A DNA stretch of 64,000 nt. It comes from CAYGZQ01 sp964354375 [NCBI: uncultured Planctomycetota bacterium]. Its GTDB lineage: Bacteria > JAJVIF01 > JAPKYR01. The stretch is taken from contig CAYGZQ010000004.1 of the NCBI GenBank assembly GCA_964354375.1, positions 45,497 to 109,496 of the forward strand, read 5' to 3'. Both the position numbers and the translations under genes were made by a program. Positions 9,379 through 16,151 of this stretch are shown here, in pieces (position 1 is the first letter of the stretch; every line of letters starts with the position of its first letter). Under the pieces are notes generated by a model. It had not been told where the DNA came from. It made no database searches and saw only the letters and a program-made list of their open reading frames with translations.

Positions 9379-10293
9379 ATGCGCGCGTATAGACTTGTCC
9401 CGGTTCTGGTGCTGATCATAGTCGGCCTCATGCTGCTCGGAGCGTGCAAGGACAAGACTCCCAAGACCCCGGGTACGGACACCACGACCGGCGGCGGGAC
9501 TTCCGGACCGAACCAGGGAGGCACTCAGGGTACGAGTTCCCAGACCGGGGCGATTACCCTGACCACATCCGACGGCGTCTCGATCGCGGGCGTTTTCGTC
9601 AAGGGCTCAGGCGATGGACCCCTGCCGGCCTGCCTGCTCGTCCACATGTTCGGCAAAGACAAGAGCACTTACTCGGATTTTCAGACCACGCTCGCCGACG
9701 CGGGGATCAGCTCTCTGGCCATTGACCTGAGAGGTCACGGAGAATCCACGCAGGGCGGAACGCTTGATTACAAGAGCCTGACCGACGAGCAATGGGCGCT
9801 TGCCGCCAACGACCTGGTCGCCGGTCTCGACAACCTGAGGTCGCGACCCGATGTGAACCCCGCGATGATCGGCATCGTCGGCGCGAGCATCGGCGCCAAC
9901 CTTGCGCTGATTGTGGCCGCCGATCAGCTCAGCCAGGGAGTTCCAAATCCGCCCAAGTGTCTCGTTCTGCTCAGTCCGGGACGGAACTATCACGGCATCG
10001 AGCCCATCGACCGCGCACGCGACGTGCGACACATTCCCGTCTACATCGTCTCCGCAAAAGACGACGGGCAGAGCTTCTCGACCTCTCAGACGCTCAGCAA
10101 CGCGACCAAGGGCGAATTGAAGGAGTACGAAGGCCGGGATCACGGCACCGACCTTTTCACTGCCCACCCTGAGCTCGTCGGCGAGATCATCCAGTGGATC
10201 AAGAACCGCGTCGCGAGCGCCGCGGCCCCCGCCGGTTCATCTCCGACCGACATCTCCCAGCCCACTTCCACTGAAGGGGACGGGTCCCGATAA
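9379..10293 (+). CDS. Alpha/beta-hydrolase lipoprotein
   Basis: 304 residues from ATG 9379, which has TAAGGAG (9362-9368) at good spacing; an upstream in-frame ATG at 9334 has none. The N-terminus is a lipoprotein signal (LMLLGAC, Cys23) followed by a Gly/Thr-rich linker. The hydrolase domain shows the oxyanion-side HMFGKDK region, DLRGHGES, a nucleophile elbow GASIG, an acid candidate in SAKDDGQS and the catalytic His in GRDHGTD. It resembles dienelactone-hydrolase-like or acyl esterase lipoproteins; the substrate is unknown. The stop TAA directly abuts the lpxC ATG, so the two are translationally coupled. A link to envelope lipid metabolism is inferred from this neighbour only. Confidence 0.85.
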   Translation: MRAYRLVPVLVLIIVGLMLLGACKDKTPKTPGTDTTTGGGTSGPNQGGTQGTSSQTGAITLTTSDGVSIAGVFVKGSGDGPLPACLLVHMFGKDKSTYSDFQTTLADAGISSLAIDLRGHGESTQGGTLDYKSLTDEQWALAANDLVAGLDNLRSRPDVNPAMIGIVGASIGANLALIVAADQLSQGVPNPPKCLVLLSPGRNYHGIEPIDRARDVRHIPVYIVSAKDDGQSFSTSQTLSNATKGELKEYEGRDHGTDLFTAHPELVGEIIQWIKNRVASAAAPAGSSPTDISQPTSTEGDGSR

Positions 10294-11133
10294 ATGTCCG
10301 ACCCCCAGCGGACACTTCGCGATGTAGCCGTCATGAAAGGCGTCGGGGTGTTCACCGGCGCCGACATCACAGTTGAAATCCATCCCGCGCCGACCGACCA
10401 CGGTCCGTCCTTCGAGCTTGTCCGCGAGGGCAGCGTTTTTCCGATCCCTGTCTCGGTCGACAACATTGTCGAGACCGAAAACCGCACCGCCCTTGCCGAT
10501 CTCCAAAATCCCGACCGACAGGTGAACATCGTCGAGCACGTCCTCGGCACTCTCCACGGCATGGGCGTCGACAATGCGGTCATCCGGGTCGACTCGGTGG
10601 AGATCCCGCTCGTCGACGGCAGCGCCGCGCCGTTCATCGAGGCTGTCGAGAAGGCCGGTATCGTGGAGCAGGACGCGCCCCGCAGGGAGATCGTCATCGA
10701 GCGCCCGCTCTTCATCGACGATAACGGCCTTTTGCTTGCCCTTCCGAGCGACGCTCTCAGACTGACCTACTACCTCGATCATCCCACCGACATCGTCGGA
10801 AAACGCCTGGCACAGATAGAGGTGACGCCCGAGACGTTCCGGCGCAGAATCGGCCCCGCAAGGACGTTCATCAAGTCCGAGAAGGCCGACGATCTGCTCG
10901 CCACGGGCGCAGTGCGGTACACCGACCGCAGCCAGGTCATCGTCGTCGGCAGGGACAGCATAAGTCAGCCGCTGAGATTCGCGGACGAGTTCTGCTACCA
11001 CAAGATGCTCGACATTCTGGGCGACCTTTTCCTCACCGGCCGTCGCATCCGCGCTCACATCATCGGGATACGGTCGGGTCACTACCAGAACCGCAAAATG
11101 GCCCGCAAAATCGCGCAGGAGTATCTGCGCTAA
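10294..11133 (+). CDS. lpxC: UDP-3-O-acyl-N-acetylglucosamine deacetylase
   Basis: 279 residues. LpxC removes the acetyl group from UDP-3-O-acyl-GlcNAc, the committed step of lipid A synthesis in the cytoplasm. The family's zinc site is visible: Glu81-His82 in VEHVLGTLHGMG, His236 and Asp240 in YHKMLDILGDL, and the catalytic His263 in SGHYQN. The opening GVGVFTG and VDGSAAPF are also typical. Length is close to the single-domain family norm (~300). No other lpx gene lies in the window. The start follows the hydrolase stop with no gap. Its presence is the best evidence that the organism makes lipid A and has an outer membrane. Confidence 0.95.
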   Translation: MSDPQRTLRDVAVMKGVGVFTGADITVEIHPAPTDHGPSFELVREGSVFPIPVSVDNIVETENRTALADLQNPDRQVNIVEHVLGTLHGMGVDNAVIRVDSVEIPLVDGSAAPFIEAVEKAGIVEQDAPRREIVIERPLFIDDNGLLLALPSDALRLTYYLDHPTDIVGKRLAQIEVTPETFRRRIGPARTFIKSEKADDLLATGAVRYTDRSQVIVVGRDSISQPLRFADEFCYHKMLDILGDLFLTGRRIRAHIIGIRSGHYQNRKMARKIAQEYLR

Positions 11134-11140
11134 CAAGGTA

Positions 11141-11163
11141 TCCCGGCATCTCCTTTGCCGGGA
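11141..11163 (+). terminator. Stem-loop after lpxC
   Basis: tcccggca (11141-11148) pairs with tgccggga (11156-11163). It has no T-tract, so it may be a REP-type hairpin rather than a true intrinsic terminator. Confidence 0.4.
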
Positions 11164-11170
11164 GCGAGTC

Positions 11171-11238
11171 ATGTAGCCCGGCGATGCATTCGCCGGGTTT
11201 TCTTGATAGATCCCGGCAAGTGCATTGCCGGGCTACAT
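11171..11238. repeat. Paired REP palindromes (BIME-like)
   Basis: The 68-bp unit has perfect 12-bp inverted ends (atgtagcccggc 11171-11182 / gccgggctacat 11227-11238). It contains two smaller hairpins built on cccggcga/tcgccggg and cccggcaa/ttgccggg. The GTAGCCCGGC ... GCCGGGCTAC design is that of classic REP sequences. Confidence 0.75.
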
Positions 11239-11239
11239 A

Positions 11240-11309
11240 CTTCGAACGTGCCTGTGCCCGCATCATAATCGTCAGAACGACATCTACCTCTTCTCAATTC
11301 GGATTCTGC
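11240..11309 (-). pseudogene. Remnant of the 3' end of a RAYT transposase gene
   Basis: This 70-bp segment matches 11336-11405 at 65 of 70 positions in the same orientation. Read on the minus strand it encodes a decayed copy of the transposase's last residues (RIRIEKR, stop, MSF, stop) compared with RIRIAKRYMSF in the intact gene. It is probably the leftover of a second copy or of a nested insertion. Confidence 0.65.
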
Positions 11310-11310
11310 G

Positions 11311-11356
11311 GGTGCCGGGCACAGGCTGAGTGAGTCTTCGAACGTGCCTGTGCCCG
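11311..11356. repeat. 46-bp REP flanking the transposase, left copy
   Basis: It is the exact reverse complement of 11920-11965. Internally it can fold: gggcacaggc (11317-11326) pairs with gcctgtgccc (11346-11355). Confidence 0.85.
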
Positions 11357-11405
11357 TATCATGACCGTCAGAACGACATGTACCTCTTCGCAATTCGGAT
11401 TCTGC
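11336..11405. repeat. 70-bp direct repeat, intact copy at the transposase 3' end
   Basis: This is the partner of 11240-11309. It overlaps the REP and the last codons of the transposase gene. Confidence 0.75.
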
Positions 11406-11907
11406 TCCGCCCCTCTCGAATCCAGAACCGCGCGCTCGACCACTCCCAATCCCCAGGCTTCTCGACCAGTCCTCTCCTTACGGGATTCATATGTATGTAG
11501 ACGATCTGTTTGACGATCTCGTCCGGCGTCCAGTAGTTCCTGTCGTACCCTCCTCCCTTCTGCCAGAAACGGTAGGCAGGCTTGTCCTTTCCCGTCCTCA
11601 TGCGCTCGAGACGCCCCGGGTCCGATTCCCGACACCACGCAACGTATGACTGTGCCACGGGCTGTTTGATTCCCTTCAGAATAGCCGGGATCGAGTATAT
11701 CTGGGAATGCGGGAAGAGCAGGATGTGCACATGTTCCGGCATGAAGACATAAGCCCAGACATCAAACTCATGTCTGATCGCGGCATAGTTGACGGCATCC
11801 GCGAGCAGGTCCTTTGCGTGATCGGAGTCGAGAAGGGGGCGGCGACGGTAGCACGAGAATGTCAATTCGTGCGCGTGACCCGGAATGTTGAATCTTGTGG
11901 GAACCAT
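11368..11907 (-). CDS. REP-associated tyrosine transposase (RAYT, Y1 HUH family)
   Basis: 179 residues from ATG 11907; the longer frame would start with GTG inside the flanking REP and is less likely. The typical motifs are present: NIPGHAHELTFSCYRR near the N-terminus, the HUH metal motif MPEHVHILL, and YIHMNPVRRGLV followed by DWEWSSARFW, where RAYTs carry conserved residues. Y1 HUH enzymes cut and join single-stranded DNA at hairpins. RAYTs are usually single-copy domesticated relatives of IS200/IS605 that act on REP palindromes. The gene sits between perfect 46-bp inverted REPs (11311-11356 and 11920-11965), exactly the expected arrangement. It seems intact. The catalytic Tyr was not assigned with certainty. 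Confidence 0.9.
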   Translation of the reverse strand: MVPTRFNIPGHAHELTFSCYRRRPLLDSDHAKDLLADAVNYAAIRHEFDVWAYVFMPEHVHILLFPHSQIYSIPAILKGIKQPVAQSYVAWCRESDPGRLERMRTGKDKPAYRFWQKGGGYDRNYWTPDEIVKQIVYIHMNPVRRGLVEKPGDWEWSSARFWIREGRSRIRIAKRYMSF

Positions 11908-11919
11908 CACAATAAGATC

Positions 11920-11965
11920 GGGCACAGGCACGTTCGAAGACTCACTCAGCCTGTGCCCGGCACCC
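11920..11965. repeat. 46-bp REP flanking the transposase, right copy
   Basis: It is the perfect inverted copy of 11311-11356. It lies 13 bp upstream of the transposase start and could also carry part of its promoter. Confidence 0.85.
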
Positions 11966-12006
11966 GCCTGTGCCCCGCAGCGCGAAGCAAAGTCTCAGGC
12001 CATTGT

Positions 12007-13110
12007 TCAGTCGCCACTCAACCCCCTCCCCAAGATACCACCCGTCCTTATATCCCATTCGACATGGACTGTCACCTTTCGATCCAAGAGTGCAGGTATT
12101 TGCTCTTCTACCGCCTTCTCAGAAAGCGGATTGCCATACAAATATACTTCATCTCCTTCTCCTAACCCCGCATTCTCAACAAGTGCCGAGAGGTCTGCTA
12201 CAGAGCACGTGATAATTATCGGCCATTCTTCCCCGCCTTGCGAAGCCCGAGCTTTAACTCCAAGACTAAGATAGTCCAGATTCTCCAGTTCTTTCAACGG
12301 CCCGATGTCAACCAAACTCCGCCCTTGACCCTCAAGGCGCAATTCCTTCAACTGGGTCAGTCCGACGAGCGGCGACAGATCAGATATTTCATTCAAGCTT
12401 AGATCTAACGCCCGGAGGTGCTGCAACTCGGCCAGTTCAGCAAGCGGTGTGATATCAGAAATCCCATTTGAATTAAGGCTTAACACCTGCAGATTCTTCA
12501 ACTTGCAGACTGATTCAACGACATCATTGATGTCTCTTACCTTGGTGTAGCCAAGGTCAAGCTCCGTCAGATTCGTACAGTATTCTACGCCACTGCAATC
12601 GACCATCCAGTACCCATAAAGATCAAGTTTACTGATCGTTGAGAGAATCTCCTCGTCAAGCACTCCGCGCTGCATACCGATTTGCTTCCTTATGGCCATC
12701 TCCAAAACGTAGTTTCGAATCGGGGATCGTTTCCCCAAATAAGGACCATACAAGAACACAATGATAACAAGGAGAACTAAACCGATTGCCACAACAGCAG
12801 TTGGAACAAGAAGAGATCTCCTAGCAGGAGGCTTCTCTGGGGCAATCTGTGCCTTTTTCGCGCTTCTTGCAGCAAGCTTCCGGATTACAGACAACTCGGT
12901 GAGCGTTATGAGTGCTACTCCAATACAAGCCACTGCAAACCAACTTGGCAGTTCGGACTGGGCACCGAAATTCCAGGTGAGTTTCTCCTCACACTGCCAG
13001 ATCCCGACAATCATGAGCCCCAATCCGATTGAGTCCAAGGCCCAACGGACAAACGAAATCCCACCTCGGACCGCGGTTTGCCGTGAGTCATGTCTGGTTC
13101 CCTGAGTCAT
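12007..13110 (-). CDS. Membrane-anchored leucine-rich-repeat protein
   Basis: 367 residues from ATG 13110, which has AAGGAG 9 bases upstream; the in-frame ATG at 13140 has no SD. Three hydrophobic segments (about residues 23-40, 55-74 and 98-122) precede a soluble domain. Residues ~160-300 contain internalin-like LRRs: NLTELDLGYTKVRDI, NLQVLSLNSNGISDI, HLRALDLSLNEISDL, QLKELRLEG and NLDYLSLG, with ~22-24-residue periodicity. LRRs bind proteins; no effector or enzyme domain is visible. The DNA is visibly richer in A/T and uses rarer codons than its neighbours, suggesting recent transfer. It lies in a repeat-rich island and has its own near-consensus promoter. The function is unknown. Confidence 0.82.
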   Translation of the reverse strand: MTQGTRHDSRQTAVRGGISFVRWALDSIGLGLMIVGIWQCEEKLTWNFGAQSELPSWFAVACIGVALITLTELSVIRKLAARSAKKAQIAPEKPPARRSLLVPTAVVAIGLVLLVIIVFLYGPYLGKRSPIRNYVLEMAIRKQIGMQRGVLDEEILSTISKLDLYGYWMVDCSGVEYCTNLTELDLGYTKVRDINDVVESVCKLKNLQVLSLNSNGISDITPLAELAELQHLRALDLSLNEISDLSPLVGLTQLKELRLEGQGRSLVDIGPLKELENLDYLSLGVKARASQGGEEWPIIITCSVADLSALVENAGLGEGDEVYLYGNPLSEKAVEEQIPALLDRKVTVHVEWDIRTGGILGRGLSGD

Positions 13111-13137
13111 GATAGTACTCTCCTTCTGGCCGCGTGG

Positions 13138-13171
13138 CACCCCTAAGAACCGTCCTCGGTTCTTAGGGGTG
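13138..13171 (-). repeat. Perfect 15-bp stem hairpin in the LRR gene leader
   Basis: cacccctaagaaccg (13138-13152) pairs fully with cggttcttaggggtg (13157-13171) around a 4-base loop. It sits between the LRR promoter and its SD, so it would be the first structure in the mRNA. Its arms end in the same CACCC..TAAGA/TCTTAGGGGTG sequence as 13223-13256. Confidence 0.7.
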
Positions 13172-13184
13172 TCTTTCTGCGGTT

Positions 13185-13213
13185 AGTATAGCGTTGAAAT
13201 AGAGGGTAATCAA
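13185..13213 (-). promoter_or_regulatory. Sigma70-type promoter of the LRR gene
   Basis: Read on the minus strand: TTGATT (13213-13208), a 17-bp spacer and TATACT (13190-13185). It lies between two related hairpins. Confidence 0.7.
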
Positions 13214-13222
13214 CATATCCAG

Positions 13223-13256
13223 CACCCTTAAGAGGCTGGGAGGCCTCTTAGGGGTG
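13223..13256 (-). repeat. 14-bp stem hairpin upstream of the LRR promoter
   Basis: cacccttaagaggc (13223-13236) pairs with gcctcttaggggtg (13243-13256) with one G-T wobble. It shares terminal sequence with the hairpin at 13138-13171, so the two flank the promoter like paired elements. Confidence 0.65.
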
Positions 13257-13334
13257 GCACACGGAAGGGGATTGTCTGACGTCCACATGCTCGGGGTCTC
13301 GCATGACGGTGCGGAAAAAAGTCATGGTTGGACT

Positions 13335-13371
13335 GATACCCCCCCTATGATCCCCCCCAAGGGGGGGATGG
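13335..13371 (-). repeat. G-run REP, copy A
   Basis: Read on the minus strand it runs CC(A/G)TCCC, a run of C, TTGGGGGGG, a short spacer and GGGGGG. The same unit occurs at 13425-13461, 45007-45043 and 50972-51009. Confidence 0.7.
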
Positions 13372-13424
13372 TGTATGCCGGGACCCGCATCGATTGCGGG
13401 TTTGGTGGGAAGTTGATGTATTAA

Positions 13425-13461
13425 CCGTCCCACCCTTGGGGGGGACTACAGGGGGGTTTAG
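13425..13461 (+). repeat. G-run REP, copy B
   Basis: Inverted relative to copy A, 53 bp away. The AB pair forms a large imperfect palindrome with a hairpin (cccgcatcgattgcggg, 13384-13400) in between. Confidence 0.7.
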
Positions 13462-13514
13462 CCTTTTTCCCGCCCCGTCTCGCATGTGGACGCCACCGAT
13501 CGCGGGACGGCGAC

Positions 13515-13539
13515 CTCACTTACGTTCGGGCTTTGGATA
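13515..13539 (+). repeat. 25-bp dispersed repeat, copy 2
   Basis: 24 of 25 bases are identical to 4640-4664, in the same orientation. Confidence 0.75.
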
Positions 13540-13560
13540 TCGGGGTGCCGGGCAAAAGAG

Positions 13561-13712
13561 GAGGCTGTCTCAAAACTCGCAATGTTCCGACAAATCTGGG
13601 AGGGCGAAGCTCCCGCTGAGCCGTGACCGCTGTGATACTGCGGCTCGGCGGGAGCCTCGCCCTCCCGAGCCAACTCCTTTGTCACCAGTTCATTGAGTTT
13701 TGAGACAGCCTC
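13561..13712. mobile_element. 152-bp MITE-like element with a nested REP hairpin
   Basis: The ends are a perfect 17-bp inverted repeat (gaggctgtctcaaaact 13561-13577 / its complement 13696-13712), similar to terminal repeats of several IS families. Inside is a second, ~26-bp-armed imperfect palindrome starting gggagggcgaagctcccg and ending cgggagcctcgccctccc. There is no transposase, and no clear target duplication is visible. It lies 13 bp past the stop of the gene at 13726. Confidence 0.7.
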
Positions 13713-13725
13713 AGGAAATGCCCGG

Positions 13726-15024
13726 CTACCCCTCCTCGAGGTCGGCGGCTTCGGGGGGGAGGATCATCACGAACGAGCCCTCCTCCCATTTCATGTCCTC
13801 GCCGTCGAATTGGACGGTGAGATTCTCCGGGGCTCCGGCTCTCAGGTAGAAACCGTACGTGTCCTCGAAGGTGAAAGTGTCGCCCTCGGTCATGAGGCCG
13901 CCCAGCAACTGACCGTCGCTGCTCTTGACCGTGGTCCAGCAGTCGCCGGTCGCGGTTATGACCAGTTTGTGCACCACCGGTTCCTCGGTTTCTTCCGCGG
14001 CGCCGGTCTCCTCAGGAGTTCCCGTTTCCTCAGACGCGGTCTCTTCCTCGGCGGGTTGCTCGGACGTTTCCGCGGGTGCGGCCTCAGTTGCTTCGGGAGC
14101 GGCCTCAGTTTCCGCGGGAACGGTCTCGGCGCCGACTTCCGGACCCAGCAGCGGCGTGACCTCGGTGACCTCTTCCGTCGAGCCCGCGGGCGTCTGAGGG
14201 TTCGTGTTCAGACCCGTCACATCGTCGCTGACCTTCGTACCCTGCCAGGGCAGCCACAGATCGGGCGCCGCAGAGTCGTCGTACGTGCCGCGGAAGCTCT
14301 TCGCGTCGTCTGAGATCGTAAACAGGCATTCGCCGGAGGTCTCGGACCCGCCGGTTTCGAGAATCCTCCAGGTCGCCCTGACCGTGGCGTCCTCTATTGT
14401 TCCCTCGAGAACGCCGGACTGTGCGAAACTGCCTTCGATCGAGACACCATCGACCGCAAGGACAAGCGTTCCGCGGGCGGTATCCCAGGTTCCGTTCCAT
14501 GCGCTCGGTGTCGGGACCGTGGTCTCCCCGGACGGCTGGGTGGTGATCTCGGGCGGGACCTCGCCCTGCGGCGGACGCACTTCGGTCCCGGGCGCGACCG
14601 GGATCTCCTGACCCGGCACATATTCAAGCGCCGCTATATCGCCGACGTCGAAACTGTTCAAACCCAGGAATGTCCCGTCCCAGGAGCCGTGTACCGCGGT
14701 CTGTGTCGAGCTTGTGTATTCGCCGGTGAAACTCGCGCCGTCGACGTTCAATTGCAGCCATCCGGACCCCATGTCGTCCGAGCCTTCCTCATATGAGAAG
14801 CGCAGAATCCCGTCGGCGTCTATATGACCGCCCAGGGTCCCGTTTTTCTCGTAGACTCCATAAACCGCATCGTCCGCCTGCCAGAGCGCAAGCTGCCCGC
14901 GGCTTGTGGCCCATATTCCGTCGAATTTGGGCCATTCAGGCGCGGGCTGATCCTGGGCATGCAGAGGAGTCGCCAGGATCCACAGGATCAATGCCAGAGT
15001 AAGTGACACAATTCTTCTCATCAT
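13726..15024 (-). CDS. Secreted FDGIW-module protein with a RodZ-type C-terminal domain
   Basis: 432 residues from ATG 15024; GGTGGTGA lies just upstream, and an in-frame ATG at 15069 is less likely. A signal peptide ends near PLHAQ. Two modules follow that start FDGIWAT or WNGTWDTA and contain a Gly-rich strand pattern (AVYGVYEKNGTLGGHI; VSIEGSFAQSGVLEGTI); they match modules in the neighbouring gene product (15109-16149). Residues ~290-345 are an acidic Ala/Thr/Glu/Pro linker. The last ~85 residues (LVITATGDCWTTVKSSDGQ ... FYLRAGAPENLTVQFDG) resemble the RodZ C-terminal domain (DUF4115), which in RodZ lies in the periplasm. No transmembrane helix or helix-turn-helix is present, so this is not RodZ itself. 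It is the last gene of the long operon. The function is unknown; a cell-wall role is a guess. Confidence 0.78.
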   Translation of the reverse strand: MMRRIVSLTLALILWILATPLHAQDQPAPEWPKFDGIWATSRGQLALWQADDAVYGVYEKNGTLGGHIDADGILRFSYEEGSDDMGSGWLQLNVDGASFTGEYTSSTQTAVHGSWDGTFLGLNSFDVGDIAALEYVPGQEIPVAPGTEVRPPQGEVPPEITTQPSGETTVPTPSAWNGTWDTARGTLVLAVDGVSIEGSFAQSGVLEGTIEDATVRATWRILETGGSETSGECLFTISDDAKSFRGTYDDSAAPDLWLPWQGTKVSDDVTGLNTNPQTPAGSTEEVTEVTPLLGPEVGAETVPAETEAAPEATEAAPAETSEQPAEEETASEETGTPEETGAAEETEEPVVHKLVITATGDCWTTVKSSDGQLLGGLMTEGDTFTFEDTYGFYLRAGAPENLTVQFDGEDMKWEEGSFVMILPPEAADLEEG

Positions 15025-15108
15025 TCGATCACCACCGTGCCGAATTTCCCGGCAGTATAGCACTTTCATTATTCTCAGTGGACAGGGAAACCAATCGGAC
15101 AGCCCGGG

Positions 15109-16149
15109 CTATTCCCTGGACCCGGTCAGCTTCCAGGACCTCTCGGACTTGCCTTCGAACCACCAACGTCCAGCGAACAACTGCTCCCCGAGGCCCATTT
15201 CCACAGTTCCTTGCCCGTTCAGCGTGCCTGCCGATGTAATGAGCGTCCAATCGAAACTAAGCGACCCGCCGAGCACAGTTCCCGTGATTTTGCATTGACC
15301 CGTCCGTCCCGCGATCTTCGCCGACTCCATTTCCGCGCCGACAATTCCGGTGCGGGTGTCCTGCGAGATCGTCATGTCGCCCCACTCGGTCTGCCAGACG
15401 CCGGCGAAATCCTCGCGGAGCCTTCCGGACACGAATTCGCCCTTCAGTTCCGCCTCGCCGGAATCGATCCAGCCCTCCAGCAAGCCGGTGAATGCACCCA
15501 TGTCGTGCGACATCACAAACCATCCCTGTCCCGACTCCTCCCCACTCTTCCATTCGAAACTGAGCGCCCAGCCGTCCGCTTCCCCCTCCAGAGTTCCGTG
15601 AACGCCGTCCCTGATGAACTCGCCGGTGACCACACTGGAGTCGATATCCTGCGAGAAGACGATCGGACCGTCGCCGATTTCCCACGCGCCGCGCCAAAAG
15701 CAGTAATCGATTTCGGGCGGCGTTCCGCTGATTACACGGTCGCCTATCCTGGTCCCGCTCCATTGGCTCGATTCCTCCTCCCCGTCGCGTTTCCACGATC
15801 CGGTGAACCAGGTCTCGTCGTCGGAGATCGTGATTTCTCCCGTCCCGGTCGTAATCATTCCGACCGAGTTGTCTTCATCGACAGACCAGGTGAAGGTCAA
15901 TGTCCGATCCTTGATCTTGCCTGCGATGCGACCGTCGCTCGGGGTGTACGTTCCGAAGACCATGCGTCCGGTCTGTCCAAGCTCCATGACACCGTCGGCG
16001 AGCTGCCAGACGCCGTCGAAGCTCGGTTCCTCGACCTGAAGCTCCCCTCCCCGACTCGTCGCCTGCGCGTACGAAGGTCTCTCACCGGTCCCGACAAAAA
16101 TGGCGGCAGCCATGATCGCGATGATAAAGCCTGTCCACGCGAATCGCAT
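15109..16149 (-). CDS. Secreted multi-module FDGVW protein
   Basis: 346 residues from ATG 16149, two bases after the argS stop; a longer open frame up to 16509 runs inside argS and is rejected. A signal peptide is present (FIIAIMAAAIFVGTG, cleavage near SYAQ). The mature part repeats a ~70-residue beta-rich module: FDGVWQLADGVMELGQ, FWRGAWEIGDGPIVFSQD and FAGVWQTEWGDMTISQD. Each is followed by a VxGxY/F strand, a GxIxG turn and a FxWS-type strand. The modules match those of the next gene. The fold suggests up-and-down beta sheets used for binding. The family is not one I can name. It is co-transcribed with argS and its paralogue. Confidence 0.78.
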   Translation of the reverse strand: MRFAWTGFIIAIMAAAIFVGTGERPSYAQATSRGGELQVEEPSFDGVWQLADGVMELGQTGRMVFGTYTPSDGRIAGKIKDRTLTFTWSVDEDNSVGMITTGTGEITISDDETWFTGSWKRDGEEESSQWSGTRIGDRVISGTPPEIDYCFWRGAWEIGDGPIVFSQDIDSSVVTGEFIRDGVHGTLEGEADGWALSFEWKSGEESGQGWFVMSHDMGAFTGLLEGWIDSGEAELKGEFVSGRLREDFAGVWQTEWGDMTISQDTRTGIVGAEMESAKIAGRTGQCKITGTVLGGSLSFDWTLITSAGTLNGQGTVEMGLGEQLFAGRWWFEGKSERSWKLTGSRE

Positions 16150-16151
16150 GA

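Noticed and set aside
11134-11965. Complete IS200/IS605 element
   Set aside because: The transposase is of the RAYT type and its flanks are REP palindromes; there is no TnpB and no IS-type left and right ends.
13138-13171. Intrinsic terminator
   Set aside because: The stem is perfect, but no T-tract follows in the LRR gene direction and it lies downstream of that gene's promoter, so a leader hairpin or repeat is more likely.
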